Shown here: positions 34,048-43,211 of the stretch, in pieces | How positions within the stretch are numbered: position 1 is the stretch's first letter | Layout of the letters: every line of letters starts with the position of its first letter | NCBI RefSeq assembly: GCF_000426065.1 | Contig: NZ_AUEQ01000001.1 | Coordinates: 310,001 to 374,000, forward strand | Source of the DNA: Mycobacterium sp. URHD0025 | GTDB lineage: Bacteria; Actinomycetota; Actinomycetes; Mycobacteriales; Mycobacteriaceae | Length of the DNA stretch: 64,000 nt | Direction of reading: 5' to 3' | Notes under the pieces: model-generated | The model's input: the letters and a program-made list of their open reading frames with translations, nothing else | The model's database searches: none | Told to the model about the DNA's origin: nothing | Translations under genes and position numbers: made by a program

Positions 34048-34971
34048 ATGCACTCCAACGATTCAGGCACCGCGGCACCGCACGATGCGGCCGGCAAACC
34101 CGACCTCGGGAAGTTCGGCGTGTGGACGACCAATCCGGTCTCCCCGGAGGTCGCCGCTGAGATCGAAAAGCTGGGCTATGGGGCGGTGTGGGTCAGTAGC
34201 AGCGCACCCGACGACCTTTCCTGGGTGGATCCCATCTTCGATCGGACCAGCACGTTGAAGGCCGCCACCGGCATCATCAACATCTGGAGATCTCCGGCCG
34301 GGCCCGTCGCAGAGGCGTTCCACCGCCTCGAACACAATCACCCCGGGCGGTTCGTGCTCGGCATCGGCGCAGGGCACCGTGAAGCCATCACGCAGTGGGA
34401 GAAGCCCTTCGACGCACTCAACGCCTACCTCGACGACCTGGACCGCTACGGCGTGCCCGCAGACCGCCGCGTCCTTGCCGCACTCGGCGACGGAATCCTG
34501 AAGCTGTCCGCACGGCGCGCGGCCGGCGCGCACCCATACCTCACCACCCCTGAGCACACTGCGCGGGCGCGCGAGGTTATGGGGCCGGCCGCCTTCCTGG
34601 CGCCGGAGCAAAAAATTGTGGTGTCCGAAGACATCACAGAGGCCCGCGCATCGGGCCGCGCGGCACTCGACCTCTATCTCGGTCTGGCGAACTATCGCAA
34701 CAGTTGGAAACGAATCGGCTTCTCCGACAACGATGTCGCCAAACCAGGAAGCGATGCACTGGTTGATGCCGTCATCGCTTACGGCACCGCCGATCGGATT
34801 GCCCAGCGCCTCCATCAGCACAGTGCCGCCGGCGCGGATCACGTCGCCATTCAGGTCATCGGCGCCACGGAACCGCTGCCGGCATTGACGACTTTGGCTT
34901 CGGCACTGGACCTCTCGCCAAACACCCACCCCTTGCACTCATCTGGTCATATCCCGAATGGTGCGGCATAG
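34048..34971 (+). CDS. LLM-class F420-dependent oxidoreductase
   Basis: A 307-residue luciferase-like TIM-barrel protein. Lys-Phe-Gly-Val-Trp-Thr starts the first strand, followed by Gly-Tyr-Gly-Ala-Val-Trp-Val and the Phe-Val-Leu-Gly-Ile-Gly-Ala-Gly-His segment typical of F420-binding members. ATG 34048 is chosen because the sequence upstream lacks family features. Substrate unknown. The upstream NADP-dependent protein could recycle its cofactor. Confidence 0.85.
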   Translation: MHSNDSGTAAPHDAAGKPDLGKFGVWTTNPVSPEVAAEIEKLGYGAVWVSSSAPDDLSWVDPIFDRTSTLKAATGIINIWRSPAGPVAEAFHRLEHNHPGRFVLGIGAGHREAITQWEKPFDALNAYLDDLDRYGVPADRRVLAALGDGILKLSARRAAGAHPYLTTPEHTARAREVMGPAAFLAPEQKIVVSEDITEARASGRAALDLYLGLANYRNSWKRIGFSDNDVAKPGSDALVDAVIAYGTADRIAQRLHQHSAAGADHVAIQVIGATEPLPALTTLASALDLSPNTHPLHSSGHIPNGAA

Positions 34972-35209
34972 CGGACGGTGCCGCTCGGCAGCTGATCGGA
35001 GTCGAGGCTGAGCGCCATCAATGCGTCGTCGGGGGACATCGATGCTCAGTCGGATCCCGTACTGCGATGCGCGGCTGAACCCGAACCGTGGGTAGCGCAC
35101 GTACTCAAACAATCGTCTCCATTCATGGTGCGAAGACAATCGGCCGGCCTGCGGCCACGGATCCCGTTGATAGGCCGGCTGTTTGACCGGCAGGTGCTCC
35201 GAGGACCGT

Positions 35210-36703
35210 CTAGACGAGTGTGAACGGAGTCGGTGGATGGCCAAGCCAGATATGCCGCGACTTTTCCTCCGGATAGGTAGTGGTGGTGGACGGTGCCGCT
35301 AGGACTCGGGTCGGTCGCTGGTCTGTGCTGTAGCGGGTCCATCCAGGTTGGCCTTCGATGATGAATCGCACCCATGCCTGGTGAAGTTCGTCCGCCACCG
35401 CAAGGGCATCGGCCGTGGGGTGGTCTCCGAAGAACAGTCGGCCGGTGGGACTGTCGAGGGTGGAGAAGGCCAGTGGGACGTCGATGCTGTGACACGCGCC
35501 GAACTGCTCTGTGGCGTAGCAGAGTTCGAAGAGGAAGGTGCTGCCACCTGCCTCGGCGTTTGCTTCCGCCAGCAGAAGCGACGGCATGCGGAAGGTGGCA
35601 TCCGAGTACACGATTTCCACGAGTTCCTCCGGGCCGGCGTCGGGATAGGCGCAACGGTATGCGTCTGGACCGTCCGGAGGCGGCGCGAAGACTTCCAACG
35701 CCGTGCACGCGTCGTCGTCGGTGAAGGTGCCCCGGACGCCCATCATGACGCTGAAGAGTCGGAATTCGTCACGAGTATGGCCGACGAGGAGATCGATCCC
35801 TTCGGCACGACCGTGAGTGAGGGCGGCCCACGGGGTCTCGTCGAGGAGTTCTCCATCGATCACTGGGCAGACGACGATGCCCAGGTGCGCCAGGCGGCCC
35901 CAGCGTTCGCGATAGGAGGGCATTTCCAGGCACAGCGCGGTGACCTCGTCAGCCAGCCGCTGCGGAGCGACGGTAGAGAGCCCCTGCGCTGTGGGTGGGA
36001 CACCCAGCCGATTGGCGAGCGTAGCGGTCACCTCCTCGGCCAGTGCTGGCGTGCAGTGCAATCCGGGAACCGACTGGGTGATGGCCCGCTGAAACAGCGA
36101 GCGCGCGCGGGGGACCGCGAGAAGTGCGGCAACTGACCCAGCTCCGCCGGATACCCCCGCGACGGTGACACGGCTCGGGTCTCCGCCGAAGTTGGCGATG
36201 TTGTGCTGGACCCATTCCAATGCCGCGATTTGATCGAGCAGGCCGCGATTCGACGGGGCACCGTCGAGTAGGGCGAAACCTTCGGCGCCCATCCGACATT
36301 GGACGATGACTACGACGATGCCGGCGTCAGCCAGGGCTGTGGGATCGGTCATCGGATCGGCTGCGGTGCCGGCCATGTAGCCGCCGCAGCACAGCCACAC
36401 CAACACCGGCAACCCCGTCGTGGCGGGGTCCGGCGTGCACACGTTGAGTGTCAGCCAGTCTGTGTCTGGCGACGGGTCCGCCTGCGGGCCTGGGCCCGAC
36501 TGCGGTGGAGGCGGACCGAATTCGACCGCGGGCCGGACGCCCTCCCACGCGGCGACAGGCAGGGGAGCCGCGAAACGCAGCGCACCGACCGGGGGCTGGG
36601 CGTACGAGACGCCACGGAAGACTGCGTTGCCCCGCCGTAGGCGACCCTCAACGATCCCCTGCTGTGTGCGCACTCGCGGATGTCCGTGCATGCCTGCTCC
36701 CAT
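35210..36703 (-). CDS. Type B carboxylesterase with altered active-site loops
   Basis: A 497-residue type B carboxylesterase-fold protein: N-terminal Gly-Val-Ser-Tyr-Ala-Gln-Pro-Pro-Val-Gly and Asp-Trp-Leu-Thr-Leu-Asn-Val, charge-relay Glu in Thr-Arg-Asp-Glu-Phe and His in Gly-Ala-Cys-His-Ser. Two loops differ from the family: the oxyanion HGGG is Cys-Cys-Gly-Gly, and the nucleophile elbow GESAG is Gly-Val-Ser-Gly-Gly. The Ser is kept, so hydrolase activity is possible with altered specificity. No signal peptide. It is divergent from a TetR regulator. ATG 36691 is an alternative start. Confidence 0.87.
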   Translation of the reverse strand: MGAGMHGHPRVRTQQGIVEGRLRRGNAVFRGVSYAQPPVGALRFAAPLPVAAWEGVRPAVEFGPPPPQSGPGPQADPSPDTDWLTLNVCTPDPATTGLPVLVWLCCGGYMAGTAADPMTDPTALADAGIVVVIVQCRMGAEGFALLDGAPSNRGLLDQIAALEWVQHNIANFGGDPSRVTVAGVSGGAGSVAALLAVPRARSLFQRAITQSVPGLHCTPALAEEVTATLANRLGVPPTAQGLSTVAPQRLADEVTALCLEMPSYRERWGRLAHLGIVVCPVIDGELLDETPWAALTHGRAEGIDLLVGHTRDEFRLFSVMMGVRGTFTDDDACTALEVFAPPPDGPDAYRCAYPDAGPEELVEIVYSDATFRMPSLLLAEANAEAGGSTFLFELCYATEQFGACHSIDVPLAFSTLDSPTGRLFFGDHPTADALAVADELHQAWVRFIIEGQPGWTRYSTDQRPTRVLAAPSTTTTYPEEKSRHIWLGHPPTPFTLV

Positions 36704-36776
36704 CTGTTCGATGCGCCTCGACGTTAACCATCCACATGTATTATTACAACCGTATTGGAACGGCGAAAGGCAACAA

Positions 36777-37373
36777 GTGCCGAAACAGGTCGATCACCAG
36801 GAGCGTCGCGAAACGATCGCTCGCGCACTGTGGCGCGTGGTGGATCAACGCGGAGTTTTGCGCCTGAGTCTGCGTGAGGTCGCGACGGAGGCCGGGATGT
36901 CGCACGGCCAGCTTCAGCATTACTTCGCGAGTCGTCAGGAGCTGCTTTCGTTCGCGATGGACTTCGCTGCCGAACAGACTGCTCAGCGAGTGGCACGTGG
37001 CCTGCAGGAGCTCGGCGCGGAGCCGCACCCCCGAGACGTCCTCCGATTGACGCTCGTCGAAATGCTGCCGCTGCACGACGATGCGCGCGCGACGAGCCGA
37101 ATGAATGCCGCCTACGTTCTGGAGGCCCTGCACGACAACACAATTCGCGATCGAACGCGCGAGGGCTTACGTCAGGGACGGGAACAGGTCAAAGTACTCA
37201 TCGCCCAAGCGATCGCTGACGGAAAGATCGCTCGCGATCGCGACGCGAACACAGAGACCGACCGCGTCCTTGCGTTGACCGGCCTGACGCCCCTTCTCGA
37301 CCTGGAGGTCATCGATCCCGGGGAGGCCCTCGCCGCAATCGAGCAGCATCTCGACGAACTCTTCACGTCGTAG
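36777..37373 (+). CDS. TetR-family regulator
   Basis: A 198-residue TetR repressor with Arg-Glu-Thr-Ile-Ala-Arg-Ala-Leu-Trp-Arg-Val, Leu-Ser-Leu-Arg-Glu-Val-Ala and recognition helix Ser-His-Gly-Gln-Leu-Gln-His-Tyr-Phe. GTG 36777 follows GAAAGG by seven bases. A small symmetric element TGTA-ttat-TACA lies at 36737-36748 in the gap to the divergent carboxylesterase gene, which it probably regulates. Confidence 0.87.
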   Translation: MPKQVDHQERRETIARALWRVVDQRGVLRLSLREVATEAGMSHGQLQHYFASRQELLSFAMDFAAEQTAQRVARGLQELGAEPHPRDVLRLTLVEMLPLHDDARATSRMNAAYVLEALHDNTIRDRTREGLRQGREQVKVLIAQAIADGKIARDRDANTETDRVLALTGLTPLLDLEVIDPGEALAAIEQHLDELFTS

Positions 37374-37445
37374 AGAATCAGGAGTCGCCGCCGTCATTCC
37401 GCTGCCGAGGGCTCCGTCGTTGCCGTTGTCTCGATGGGCAGGCGA

Positions 37446-37931
37446 TCATTTCGCTTCGTCGACCAGCTTGTCCAGAAGCGGTGTCAGCCTGAAGTCGACG
37501 AGCTTGCGCATGACCAGCGAGGTGTTGGTCTGCTCGACACCGTCGATGTCGAGTATCCGGCCGGCCACCCGGTAGAGATCGTCTGCCTCACGGGCGACCA
37601 CGTGAATCAACAGATCGGTAGCACCGCCTAGTCCCTGCACTTCGACCACTTCGGGAATCTGCTCCAGCGCTCGGGCGATGGCAGCGAGCTTGCGCTGCGT
37701 GACGCGCGTCAGGATGAACGCGGTCAAGGGGTAACCCAGCGTGGCGGGATCGATGCGTCTCTCGAACGAGCGCAGGACGCCCAAGCGTTCCAACTTGTTG
37801 ATGCGTGCCTGGACAGTGTTGCGCGAGAGCCGGGTCTTGTCGGCCAATGCGATCACTGTGGCCCGAGGATCGTCGTTGAGCGCCTTGAGGATCCGGGCAT
37901 CCAAGCCGTCGACTCTGGTTTGCGTGGTCAA
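37446..37931 (-). CDS. Lrp/AsnC-family regulator
   Basis: A 161-residue Lrp-type regulator. HTH: Leu-Asp-Ala-Arg-Ile-Leu-Lys-Ala-Leu, Leu-Ser-Arg-Asn-Thr-Val-Gln-Ala-Arg-Ile. The RAM ligand domain includes Gly-Gly-Ala-Thr-Asp-Leu-Leu-Ile and Val-Glu-Gln-Thr-Asn-Thr. Lrp relatives sense amino acids or 2-oxoacids. TTG 37931 is chosen because GGAGG lies eight bases upstream. It is divergent from the 2-oxoacid dehydrogenase E1 gene, a natural target. Confidence 0.9.
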   Translation of the reverse strand: MTTQTRVDGLDARILKALNDDPRATVIALADKTRLSRNTVQARINKLERLGVLRSFERRIDPATLGYPLTAFILTRVTQRKLAAIARALEQIPEVVEVQGLGGATDLLIHVVAREADDLYRVAGRILDIDGVEQTNTSLVMRKLVDFRLTPLLDKLVDEAK

Positions 37932-38202
37932 AATGACAACCTCCAACTGAATGTCCCAGCATCCTCGTCAGCAAAATGCTCAGTCGATGCGCTTGAGCTT
38001 GTTCAAAGTGTAGTTCGATGCTCGACTTGACAGTGAGTTCTGCACCCCAACGGAGCTCCGACGACCGTGTCACCGCGGTCGGCAGCGCCTGCGCTCTCAC
38101 ACGAGCCCGCTTGCTGCGACGCGCCTTCGCCGTGTTCACGACCTGAGCACGGCGAAGGCCGGTCACCCCACAATCTGGAACTCGCATGCAAGGAAACCAC
38201 TG

Positions 38203-40554
38203 ATGGACCGCTCGCAATCAGTCGATGCCCGGCCTCGTATCGCTGACACGTCAGCAGACGCCACCCTCCGCGAAATCGAAGACCGCGTGTTGTGGCTATC
38301 GACGTCGATCATCCACCACGCCAACCGTGTTCGACCTAACCCGACCGGTCTGAAAGTGGGAGGCCATCAGGCGTCGTGCGCCTCCATGACCTCGATCATG
38401 ACGTCGCTGTGGTTCGAACAGCTTCAACCAGGCGATCGGGTGTCGGTGAAGCCACATGCCTCGCCTGTGCTGCACGGCATCAATTACCTGTTGGGCGAAC
38501 TCGATCAGAAGTACATGACCACGTTGCGAGAGTTCGGTGGTCTGCAGTCCTATCCGAGCCGATCGAAAGACCCTGATCCCGTTGACTATTCGACAGGATC
38601 AGTGGGGATTGGGGCGACTGCGCCGATATGGGGCACGATCGCGCGCCGCTACGTCGATACGCAGATCGGCGCCGCAGGAAAAGGCCGCCAGTACTCGCTG
38701 GTGGGTGACGCCGAACTCGATGAGGGGGCGGTGTGGGAAGCCATCCTGGACAACTCCGTCGGCGAGCTGGGCGAGATCGTCTGGATCGTCGACCTCAACC
38801 GCCAATCACTCGACCGCGTGGTGCCGAACATCGCCGCTGGACGATTGGAGGCAATGTTCTCGGCCGCCGGATGGCAAGTGATCAATGTGAAGTTCGGCGC
38901 CCAGCTTGAGTCATTGTTTGGTCATAGCGGTGGGGCCGCGCTGCGCACCCGCATCCTCGAGATGCCCAACCCCGAGTACCAGCGTCTGCTGCGCTGCTCA
39001 GCCGAAGAGCTGCGGGAGAGGCTGCCCGGCAGCGGAATAGGTGCCGATCAGATCTCGACGCTGATCCGCGACCTCGATGAGAGCACGTTGCTGGCCGCGA
39101 TCCGCAATCTGGGCGGCCACGACCTCGGCGCATTGCGCGCCGCCTTCGCCCAAATCGATGACACCCGTCCGACGGTGATCATCGCCTACACCATCAAAGG
39201 TCACCGGCTGCCCACCCAGGGCCATCCCCAGAATCACTCGTCACTACTCACCATCGAGCAGTACGACCAGTTCGCCACGGAACTCGGTATGGACCCGAGC
39301 AGTCCTTGGCAGCGTTTCGGCACCGATAGTGCACCCGGAGCGCTCTGCGCCACGACTGCCGAGAGGCTGCGGCGCGAGCCGGCGACACTATCGACTCCGC
39401 CCGCCGTGCCGGTTGACACTGGTCGCACTCCCTCGGGCACATCGTCTACCCAGGCGGCCCTGGGCCGGGTTCTGCTCGACCTGAGCCGTCAAGCTCCGGA
39501 CGCGGCCAAGCGTGTGGTGACGGTGAGCCCCGACGTCAGCTCAACGACGAACCTGGCCGGTTGGCTCAACAAGGTTGGTGTGTGGTCTCCCAACGAACGT
39601 CGGAATTGGTTCGACGACGACCCCGAGACGATCATGCACTGGCGCGAGAGACCGACCGGACAGCACATGGAACTCGGTATCGCCGAGACCAATCTTGTCG
39701 GCCTGATCGGTGAACTCGGCGCGACGTGGAGCCGGTGGGGCGAACCCCTCTTTCCGATCGGTGTGGTCTACGACCCGTTCGTGGAACGTGCCTTGGAGCC
39801 GTGGTCCTACGGCATTTACGCAGGCGGACAGTCGATTCTGGTCGGGACCCCCTCGGGTGTGTCTCTCGCGGCCGAGGGCGGCGCACATCAGTCCATCAAG
39901 ACGCCGTCGATCGGCCTTGAGCAACCTGGTTGCATCAGTTACGAGCCGGCATTCGCCATCGATGTCGAGTGGACGTTGCTGTCATGCATCAGTCGATTGG
40001 GCCGGCCGGATGGCTCGTCATCGTATGTGCGACTTTCCACGCGGCCTGTGGACCAGACTTTGGCATCGGTTCCCGACGACGCCGCCGCCCGAGAACGCCG
40101 GAGAAAACAAGTGGTCGCCGGTGCGTACATACTGCGACGAGCCAGTGGCGTACCGCAGGTCACCGTCGTCGGAATGGGAGCGATGATCACCGAATCCCTG
40201 CGCGCGGCCGATCGGCTCAGCGATCAGGGCATCGATACCGATGTCATCTGTGCGACCAGCCCTGGCCTGCTCTTCGACGCATTACAAGCTCGCCGCGGGC
40301 TTTCCGAAAGCCCCAGCTGGATCCTCGACCAGGTCTTCCCGGCCGATCGCGCCGCCCCTATGGTGACCGTGCTCGACGGGCACCCACATACGTTGGCGTT
40401 TCTCACCGGCATCAACAACGTGGCGGGAGCTGCTCTAGGAGTGAGCCGATTCGGACAGGTCGGCTCACTCGACGACGTCTACCGGTATCACGGCATCGAC
40501 ACCGACAGCATTGTCAGCGCAGCACTCGACCTGGCCGAACGGGGCGTGAAATGA
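38203..40554 (+). CDS. Homodimeric-type 2-oxoacid dehydrogenase E1 (AceE/transketolase-like)
   Basis: A 783-residue thiamine-diphosphate enzyme, shorter than AceE (about 890). The ThDP motif begins Gly-Asp-Ala-Glu-Leu-Asp-Glu-Gly and ends Val-Asp-Leu-Asn-Arg-Gln-Ser-Leu-Asp. The catalytic Glu lies in Glu-Leu-Gly-Ile-Ala-Glu-Thr-Asn. Substrate-loop histidines are visible (His-Pro-Gln-Asn-His-Ser). It is predicted to decarboxylate a 2-oxoacid and pass the acyl group to the lipoyl E2 encoded next, overlapping by ATGA. The divergent Lrp regulator hints at a branched-chain or amino-acid-derived 2-oxoacid; pyruvate is not excluded. No E3 gene is nearby. Confidence 0.88.
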   Translation: MDRSQSVDARPRIADTSADATLREIEDRVLWLSTSIIHHANRVRPNPTGLKVGGHQASCASMTSIMTSLWFEQLQPGDRVSVKPHASPVLHGINYLLGELDQKYMTTLREFGGLQSYPSRSKDPDPVDYSTGSVGIGATAPIWGTIARRYVDTQIGAAGKGRQYSLVGDAELDEGAVWEAILDNSVGELGEIVWIVDLNRQSLDRVVPNIAAGRLEAMFSAAGWQVINVKFGAQLESLFGHSGGAALRTRILEMPNPEYQRLLRCSAEELRERLPGSGIGADQISTLIRDLDESTLLAAIRNLGGHDLGALRAAFAQIDDTRPTVIIAYTIKGHRLPTQGHPQNHSSLLTIEQYDQFATELGMDPSSPWQRFGTDSAPGALCATTAERLRREPATLSTPPAVPVDTGRTPSGTSSTQAALGRVLLDLSRQAPDAAKRVVTVSPDVSSTTNLAGWLNKVGVWSPNERRNWFDDDPETIMHWRERPTGQHMELGIAETNLVGLIGELGATWSRWGEPLFPIGVVYDPFVERALEPWSYGIYAGGQSILVGTPSGVSLAAEGGAHQSIKTPSIGLEQPGCISYEPAFAIDVEWTLLSCISRLGRPDGSSSYVRLSTRPVDQTLASVPDDAAARERRRKQVVAGAYILRRASGVPQVTVVGMGAMITESLRAADRLSDQGIDTDVICATSPGLLFDALQARRGLSESPSWILDQVFPADRAAPMVTVLDGHPHTLAFLTGINNVAGAALGVSRFGQVGSLDDVYRYHGIDTDSIVSAALDLAERGVK

Positions 40555-41618
40555 CTTCTGCCACAGGCATTACCAACGTGGAACTACCCGCCCTTGGTGA
40601 GGCGGTCACCGAGGCCACCATCACCCGGTGGCTCAAGGCAGTAGGCGACGAAGTCCAGCATGACGAACCCCTGCTCGAGGTCGCCACCGACAAGGTCGAT
40701 ACCGAAGTCTGCTCTCCCGCAGCCGGGATCCTGGCGCAGATCATTGAACATGAGGACGCCGTGGTCGAGATCGGTGCGGTCATCGCGGTGATCAACGCTG
40801 CCGACGGGCCGCCCACCGAGGATACGGCCCATGAGCCACAGAGCGTTCCGAAGGCCGCCGAGCCGGAACCGGAACCGGCGCTCGAACCAGTTGAAACAAC
40901 AACGGCGCGAGTCGAGAAGCTCTCGCGGATCCGGCGCACAATTGCTCAGCGCATGCTGTCATCACTGCAGACATCGGCACAGTTGACGACGGTGGTCGAA
41001 GTCGACCTGACCAACGTCGCGCTGGTGCGCAACCGCAACAAAGCGGAATTCGAGGGCCGGACCGGCCAGAAGCTGTCTTACCTGCCGTTTGTCGTCGGTG
41101 CTGCTGTGGAAGGCCTTGCCGCACACCCGGTGATCAACTCTTCATTGAACGCCGACTGCACCGAGGTCACCTATCACAGTGCCGTCCACCTAGGCGTTGC
41201 TGTGGACAGTGACAAGGGTCTGATGGTTCCGGTCGTCCGCAACGCGGAGTCAATGACGTTGGCACGCTTGGCAGAAGCGATCGCGGCATCGGCCCTGGCG
41301 GTGAGATCGGGGACGGTACGGCCTGACGATCTGTCGGGAGGAACTTTCACGATCACCAACACCGGAAGCCGCGGCGCGCTGTTCGACACCCCGATCATCA
41401 ATCAACCCCAGTCTGCCATTCTGGGTGTCGGCACGGTGGTCGAACGACTGGTCCCTGGACGCGACGAGCTTGGCAACCTCGTGGTGAAGACCAGTTCGAT
41501 GGCCTACCTGTCGCTGTCCTACGACCATCGGATCATCGACGGCGCCGACGCCGCACGCTATCTCGGCACCGTGCGCCAGCGCTTGGAGCGTGGCTTCGAC
41601 GATGCGGACCTTCGATGA
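40551..41618 (+). CDS. Lipoyl acyltransferase E2 lacking a peripheral subunit-binding domain
   Basis: A 355-residue E2. The lipoyl domain (1-82) has Lys48 in Ala-Thr-Asp-Lys-Val-Asp-Thr. A Pro/Glu-rich linker of about 35 residues then runs directly into the catalytic domain (from about residue 120, Ser-Arg-Ile-Arg-Arg-Thr-Ile-Ala-Gln-Arg-Met). Active-site His326 and Asp330 lie in His-Arg-Ile-Ile-Asp-Gly. The usual E1/E3-binding domain between linker and catalytic core is not visible, so partner docking must differ from that of classical complexes. Translationally coupled to E1 upstream and the DUF3263 gene downstream. Confidence 0.9.
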   Translation: MTSATGITNVELPALGEAVTEATITRWLKAVGDEVQHDEPLLEVATDKVDTEVCSPAAGILAQIIEHEDAVVEIGAVIAVINAADGPPTEDTAHEPQSVPKAAEPEPEPALEPVETTTARVEKLSRIRRTIAQRMLSSLQTSAQLTTVVEVDLTNVALVRNRNKAEFEGRTGQKLSYLPFVVGAAVEGLAAHPVINSSLNADCTEVTYHSAVHLGVAVDSDKGLMVPVVRNAESMTLARLAEAIAASALAVRSGTVRPDDLSGGTFTITNTGSRGALFDTPIINQPQSAILGVGTVVERLVPGRDELGNLVVKTSSMAYLSLSYDHRIIDGADAARYLGTVRQRLERGFDDADLR

Positions 41619-41938
41619 TCAAGAGACCTGCAAATACCAGGAGATCAGCGCCACGACCTTCAACCATCAACTCGCACAAGATTACTGAATATGGTCGCAT
41701 GCTCTCGTTCGTGGCTCGATGGGCACCGTTCGACCACGGCGACGAGTACATTCTGCCGGAGTTCGGCATAGCACCGTCGACCTTTTATCGTCGGGTGCTG
41801 ACGCTCGTTCAGGAAGCACCACCCCAGGCGATGGGCGAATCCGATCGACAACGTGTGATCGGGGTCTGTTTGGCGAAACTCGCCGCTCTTGGCCTTTCCG
41901 ATCAAACTCGTCCCGCCGGTCCTCCGCCGAGCTCTTGA
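41615..41938 (+). CDS. DUF3263 small HTH-like protein
   Basis: A 107-residue protein with the DUF3263 pattern: Ile-Thr-Glu-Tyr-Gly-Arg-Met-Leu-Ser-Phe-Val-Ala-Arg-Trp, then Glu-Phe-Gly-Ile-Ala-Pro-Ser-Thr-Phe-Tyr-Arg-Arg-Val-Leu, a predicted DNA-binding helix pair found in actinobacteria. ATG 41615 overlaps the E2 stop (ATGA), and residues 23-28, before the next ATG, already match the family, so this start is preferred over 41699. It may be an extra regulator of the E1-E2 operon. Confidence 0.7.
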   Translation: MIKRPANTRRSAPRPSTINSHKITEYGRMLSFVARWAPFDHGDEYILPEFGIAPSTFYRRVLTLVQEAPPQAMGESDRQRVIGVCLAKLAALGLSDQTRPAGPPPSS

Positions 41939-41975
41939 CCACGGAGACCGCATGCCCTCTTGTATGTGAGGCCGC

Positions 41976-42722
41976 ATGGTGCTGAACACGATCGACCGTA
42001 CCGGGAAGGTGCTCGATCTCTTCACGACTGAGACACCGGAGTGGGGCGTGACCTCGGTAGCTGCTCGGCTGCAGCTACCGAAGTCGACGACCTTCGACAT
42101 CATGTCCAGTCTCGCAGCGATCGGCCTGCTGCAACAGACTTCAGGCGACCGCTATCGCCTCGGCTGGCGCGTTCTGCTCATCAGTCGTCGGCTCATGAGT
42201 TCCAGCTGTTTCAACGCCCATACAAATCGCCGTATGGCAGCGCTCGCCCACCAGCTCTCAGCTGTGGTGACCGTCGGCGCTTGGGATGGCCAAGGCGTGG
42301 TCTGCATCGCCAACGCATCCGCAGATCGGACGGATCCGATAGTTACTCGCGGAGTTCACATTTCCGGTCACACTTCGGCACTCGGGAAACTGCTCATGGC
42401 GCAGCTACCGTGGTCTGCGGTAGAAGAACTCATCGACCGAAACGGATTGCCAAGGCTCACGGAGAACTCTGTGACCGACGTGAATACCCTTCGTGCGCAG
42501 CTGTTCTCCGTTCGCCGCGACGACATCGCGACAGAGCTCGGTGAAACGATCCCGGACCAGTCATGCATTGCCGTAGGCATCCATCAACGTGACCGCCGGC
42601 CGATTGCTGCGTTATCGATCAGCGCGCCAACGGAGCGACTGCTGAACCGCAGAGATGAGTACATTCGCATCGCCCGGCGGACGGCGCGTAGCCTCGTCCA
42701 GAACGAGAATCCACCGCACTGA
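41976..42722 (+). CDS. IclR-family regulator
   Basis: A 248-residue IclR regulator. HTH: Ile-Asp-Arg-Thr-Gly-Lys-Val-Leu-Asp-Leu-Phe, Leu-Gln-Leu-Pro-Lys-Ser-Thr-Thr-Phe-Asp-Ile. The effector domain has Ser-Gly-His-Thr-Ser-Ala-Leu-Gly-Lys-Leu-Leu and a C-terminal Ser-Cys-Ile-Ala-Val-Gly. It follows the DUF3263 gene by 37 bases in the same direction, so the E1-E2 region carries two classical regulators (Lrp and IclR). The effector is probably a small acid. Confidence 0.9.
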   Translation: MVLNTIDRTGKVLDLFTTETPEWGVTSVAARLQLPKSTTFDIMSSLAAIGLLQQTSGDRYRLGWRVLLISRRLMSSSCFNAHTNRRMAALAHQLSAVVTVGAWDGQGVVCIANASADRTDPIVTRGVHISGHTSALGKLLMAQLPWSAVEELIDRNGLPRLTENSVTDVNTLRAQLFSVRRDDIATELGETIPDQSCIAVGIHQRDRRPIAALSISAPTERLLNRRDEYIRIARRTARSLVQNENPPH

Positions 42723-42738
42723 ACCCTGAAACAGCTTG

Positions 42739-42999
42739 TCAGCAAGGCATGGTGGCCCTCGGGGCACATGGTGTAGCGGTGTGGGTCGGCCGGGCAAATG
42801 AGGTTGCCAGCTCCCTCGGCGCCGTCGACCGCGTCACCGTAGCCAACGTCGGATCATCGTTACGCGCGACACTGAAGCCGGGGACGGCACTTCCATGACT
42901 GAAGCACATCACGCTCATCGCTACCGCTGCCGCCACACCCATCACCGCTGACAGCGCCTTGACGCTTCCGGCAATGCGGCCAATAATGCTGGCTCCCAT
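42739..42999 (-). CDS. Small exported protein (86 aa)
   Basis: An 86-residue ORF with an N-terminal signal-like segment (Ile-Ile-Gly-Arg, then an Ala/Val/Met-rich stretch to about residue 35) and a Thr/Ala/Pro-rich mature part with a C-terminal Cys pair. GGGAG lies about six bases before ATG 42999, which supports translation. It is convergent with the iclR gene (16-base gap). No family recognised. Confidence 0.45.
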   Translation of the reverse strand: MGASIIGRIAGSVKALSAVMGVAAAVAMSVMCFSHGSAVPGFSVARNDDPTLATVTRSTAPRELATSFARPTHTATPCAPRATMPC

Positions 43000-43211
43000 A
43001 GTGTTCTCCCATCCAACGTAATAGTGATAGGAGCCACACTGCTCGTAGAACGTGATGCACGTCATTGGCTGTCCGACTATTTCGGATCAGTCTCGTTTTC
43101 GCCGTACATGGAAGCAGACGCGCCGGATTTCTTTGCACACCAACATGTCTGACCGGCATCGCCTTGCCGATCCGATACCCGCGACCATTGTGTGTTCGCT
43201 ATCGCCAACCG

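Noticed and set aside
34972..35209. Possible gene or remnant between the LLM gene and carboxylesterase
   Set aside because: Only short frames with no start signal or family resemblance; a degraded fragment cannot be shown from sequence alone.
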